This document shows positions 63,517 through 64,000 of a stretch of 64,000 bases of DNA, one piece after another. Where the stretch lies: positions 372,215 to 436,214 of the forward strand of contig NZ_BMER01000003.1 in NCBI RefSeq assembly GCF_014636865.1. Direction: 5' to 3'. The stretch's first letter is position 1. Each line of letters begins with the position of its first letter. Both the position numbers and the translations under genes were made by a program. The notes below the pieces were generated by a model. The model saw only the letters and a list, made by a program, of their open reading frames with translations. It did not search any database and was not told the origin of the DNA. Source of the stretch: Parapedobacter pyrenivorans (GTDB taxonomy: Bacteria; Bacteroidota; Bacteroidia; Sphingobacteriales; Sphingobacteriaceae).

Positions 63517-64000
63517 ATGAGTTGGTTTAGACGTGAAAAGGCCGGGATCAGTACGGCTACCGAACACAAAAAGGAAGCACCTGACGGCCTATGGAACAAG
63601 TGCCCTTCCTGCAAAAAACCTTTACTGAATATCGAACAGATTGAAAACAAGTATGTATGCCATTATTGTAGCTACCATCTACGCATTGGCTCCGCCGCTT
63701 ATTTTTCCATTTTGTTTGACGATAATCAGTTTACGGAGCTATTCGCCAATTTGCGGTCCGGCGACCCGCTCCACTTCGAAGACACGAAAAAATATACGGA
63801 GCGCCTGGAAGAAAGCTATACTAAAACAGGCTTGAATGATGCCATCCGCTGTGCGCATGGAAAAATAGAAGGACAGGACCTCGTATTAGCGTGCATGGAT
63901 TTCACCTTTATCGGCGGATCCATGGGTTCGGTGGTAGGCGAAAAAATAGCTCGCTCCATTGACTATTGTTTGCAACATAAGACACCCTTTATGCTGATAT
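63517..64000 (+). CDS. accD: Acetyl-CoA carboxylase carboxyltransferase beta subunit, 3' end outside window
   Basis: 161 codons from the ATG at 63517 to the right edge. A four-Cys zinc finger is formed by CPSC (about 30-33) and CHYC (about 48-51). It is followed by the start of the carboxyltransferase fold (FTELFANLRSGDPLHFEDTKKY, FIGGSMGSVVGEKI). It works with AccA to carboxylate acetyl-CoA, the first step of fatty-acid synthesis. The opening MSWFRREKAGI is typical of Bacteroidota AccD. Confidence 0.95.
   Translation, partial: MSWFRREKAGISTATEHKKEAPDGLWNKCPSCKKPLLNIEQIENKYVCHYCSYHLRIGSAAYFSILFDDNQFTELFANLRSGDPLHFEDTKKYTERLEESYTKTGLNDAIRCAHGKIEGQDLVLACMDFTFIGGSMGSVVGEKIARSIDYCLQHKTPFMLI

Noticed and set aside
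1-64000. Search for CRISPR arrays, insertion sequences, integrases, restriction or toxin-antitoxin genes
   Set aside because: No regular spaced repeats, transposase-like frames or known defence domains were seen. The window is core chromosome with a few accessory operons.

Overview
The window looks like a chromosomal piece of a Bacteroidota bacterium, most likely a Sphingobacteriaceae member. The evidence is a SusC/SusD pair, several TAnnTTTG-type promoter elements, DUF4286 and DUF983 genes, a DnaE polymerase with an exonuclease domain fused to its N-terminus, and a moderate base composition near 48-50% GC by eye. The GC impression would fit a genus such as Parapedobacter, but the genus is a guess. 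I see no rRNA, tRNA, CRISPR array, prophage or insertion sequence. One structured RNA gene is present, the SRP RNA at 63283-63380. The window is mostly housekeeping genes in short, tightly packed operons, many joined by TAATG or ATGA stop/start overlaps.

Layout. (1) 1-7147, minus strand: an operon susC - susD - membrane-anchored arylsulfotransferase - CHR-family (chromate/oxyanion) transporter, which runs off the left edge. A GH20 beta-hexosaminidase lipoprotein is divergent from it. (2) 9906-14274, minus: dedA - ppa - corC - rsmE, then a HIT protein and greA. (3) 14397-18716, minus: a catalytically dead S9-peptidase-like lipoprotein, a sensor histidine kinase and an OmpR-type regulator. The first two are coupled by an ATGA overlap. 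(4) 18867-21157: DUF4286, rfbC, DUF983, a small CxxC membrane protein and an RluA pseudouridine synthase. (5) 21196-24800, minus: prpB-prpC-prpD of the 2-methylcitrate (propionate) cycle, then a double universal stress protein and a Cys-rich copper-storage-like protein. (6) 26216-28603: a GMC dehydrogenase with its small subunit. (7) 28879-31659: a DNA-maintenance cluster. It has an AraC-MGMT protein and an Ada-zinc-domain/AlkB fusion on the plus strand, facing rdgB and a protein that may be a DNA polymerase III psi (HolD)-like subunit. (8) 31741-35300, minus: deoxyhypusine-synthase-like protein, dipeptide epimerase and ammonium transporter. (9) 35625-42996, plus: secreted DinB, dnaE with fused exonuclease, trxA, rpoN. 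(10) 43085-48455, plus: propeller lipoprotein, aguB, aguA, OprP-like porin, lpxB; then aroB, a small lipoprotein and an S4 protein on the minus strand. (11) 50407-56408: gltB-gltD. (12) 56510-64000: EamA exporter, lptG-like, tgt, glycosyltransferase, rsmG, DinB, dprA, SRP RNA, and accD cut by the right edge.

How the genes connect: amt, gltBD and perhaps rpoN concern nitrogen assimilation. aguA/aguB make putrescine, which is a plausible substrate supply for the deoxyhypusine-synthase homologue. prpBCD burns propionyl-CoA. The genes at 28.9-31.7 kb form a compact group for alkylation repair and nucleotide-pool cleaning.

The most unusual items are: the S9-like lipoprotein lacking both its Ser and His, coupled to a two-component system; the redistribution of Ada domains, with the zinc domain moved onto AlkB and lacking its methyl-acceptor Cys; the psi-like protein beside rdgB; and the susCD-arylsulfotransferase-CHR operon.
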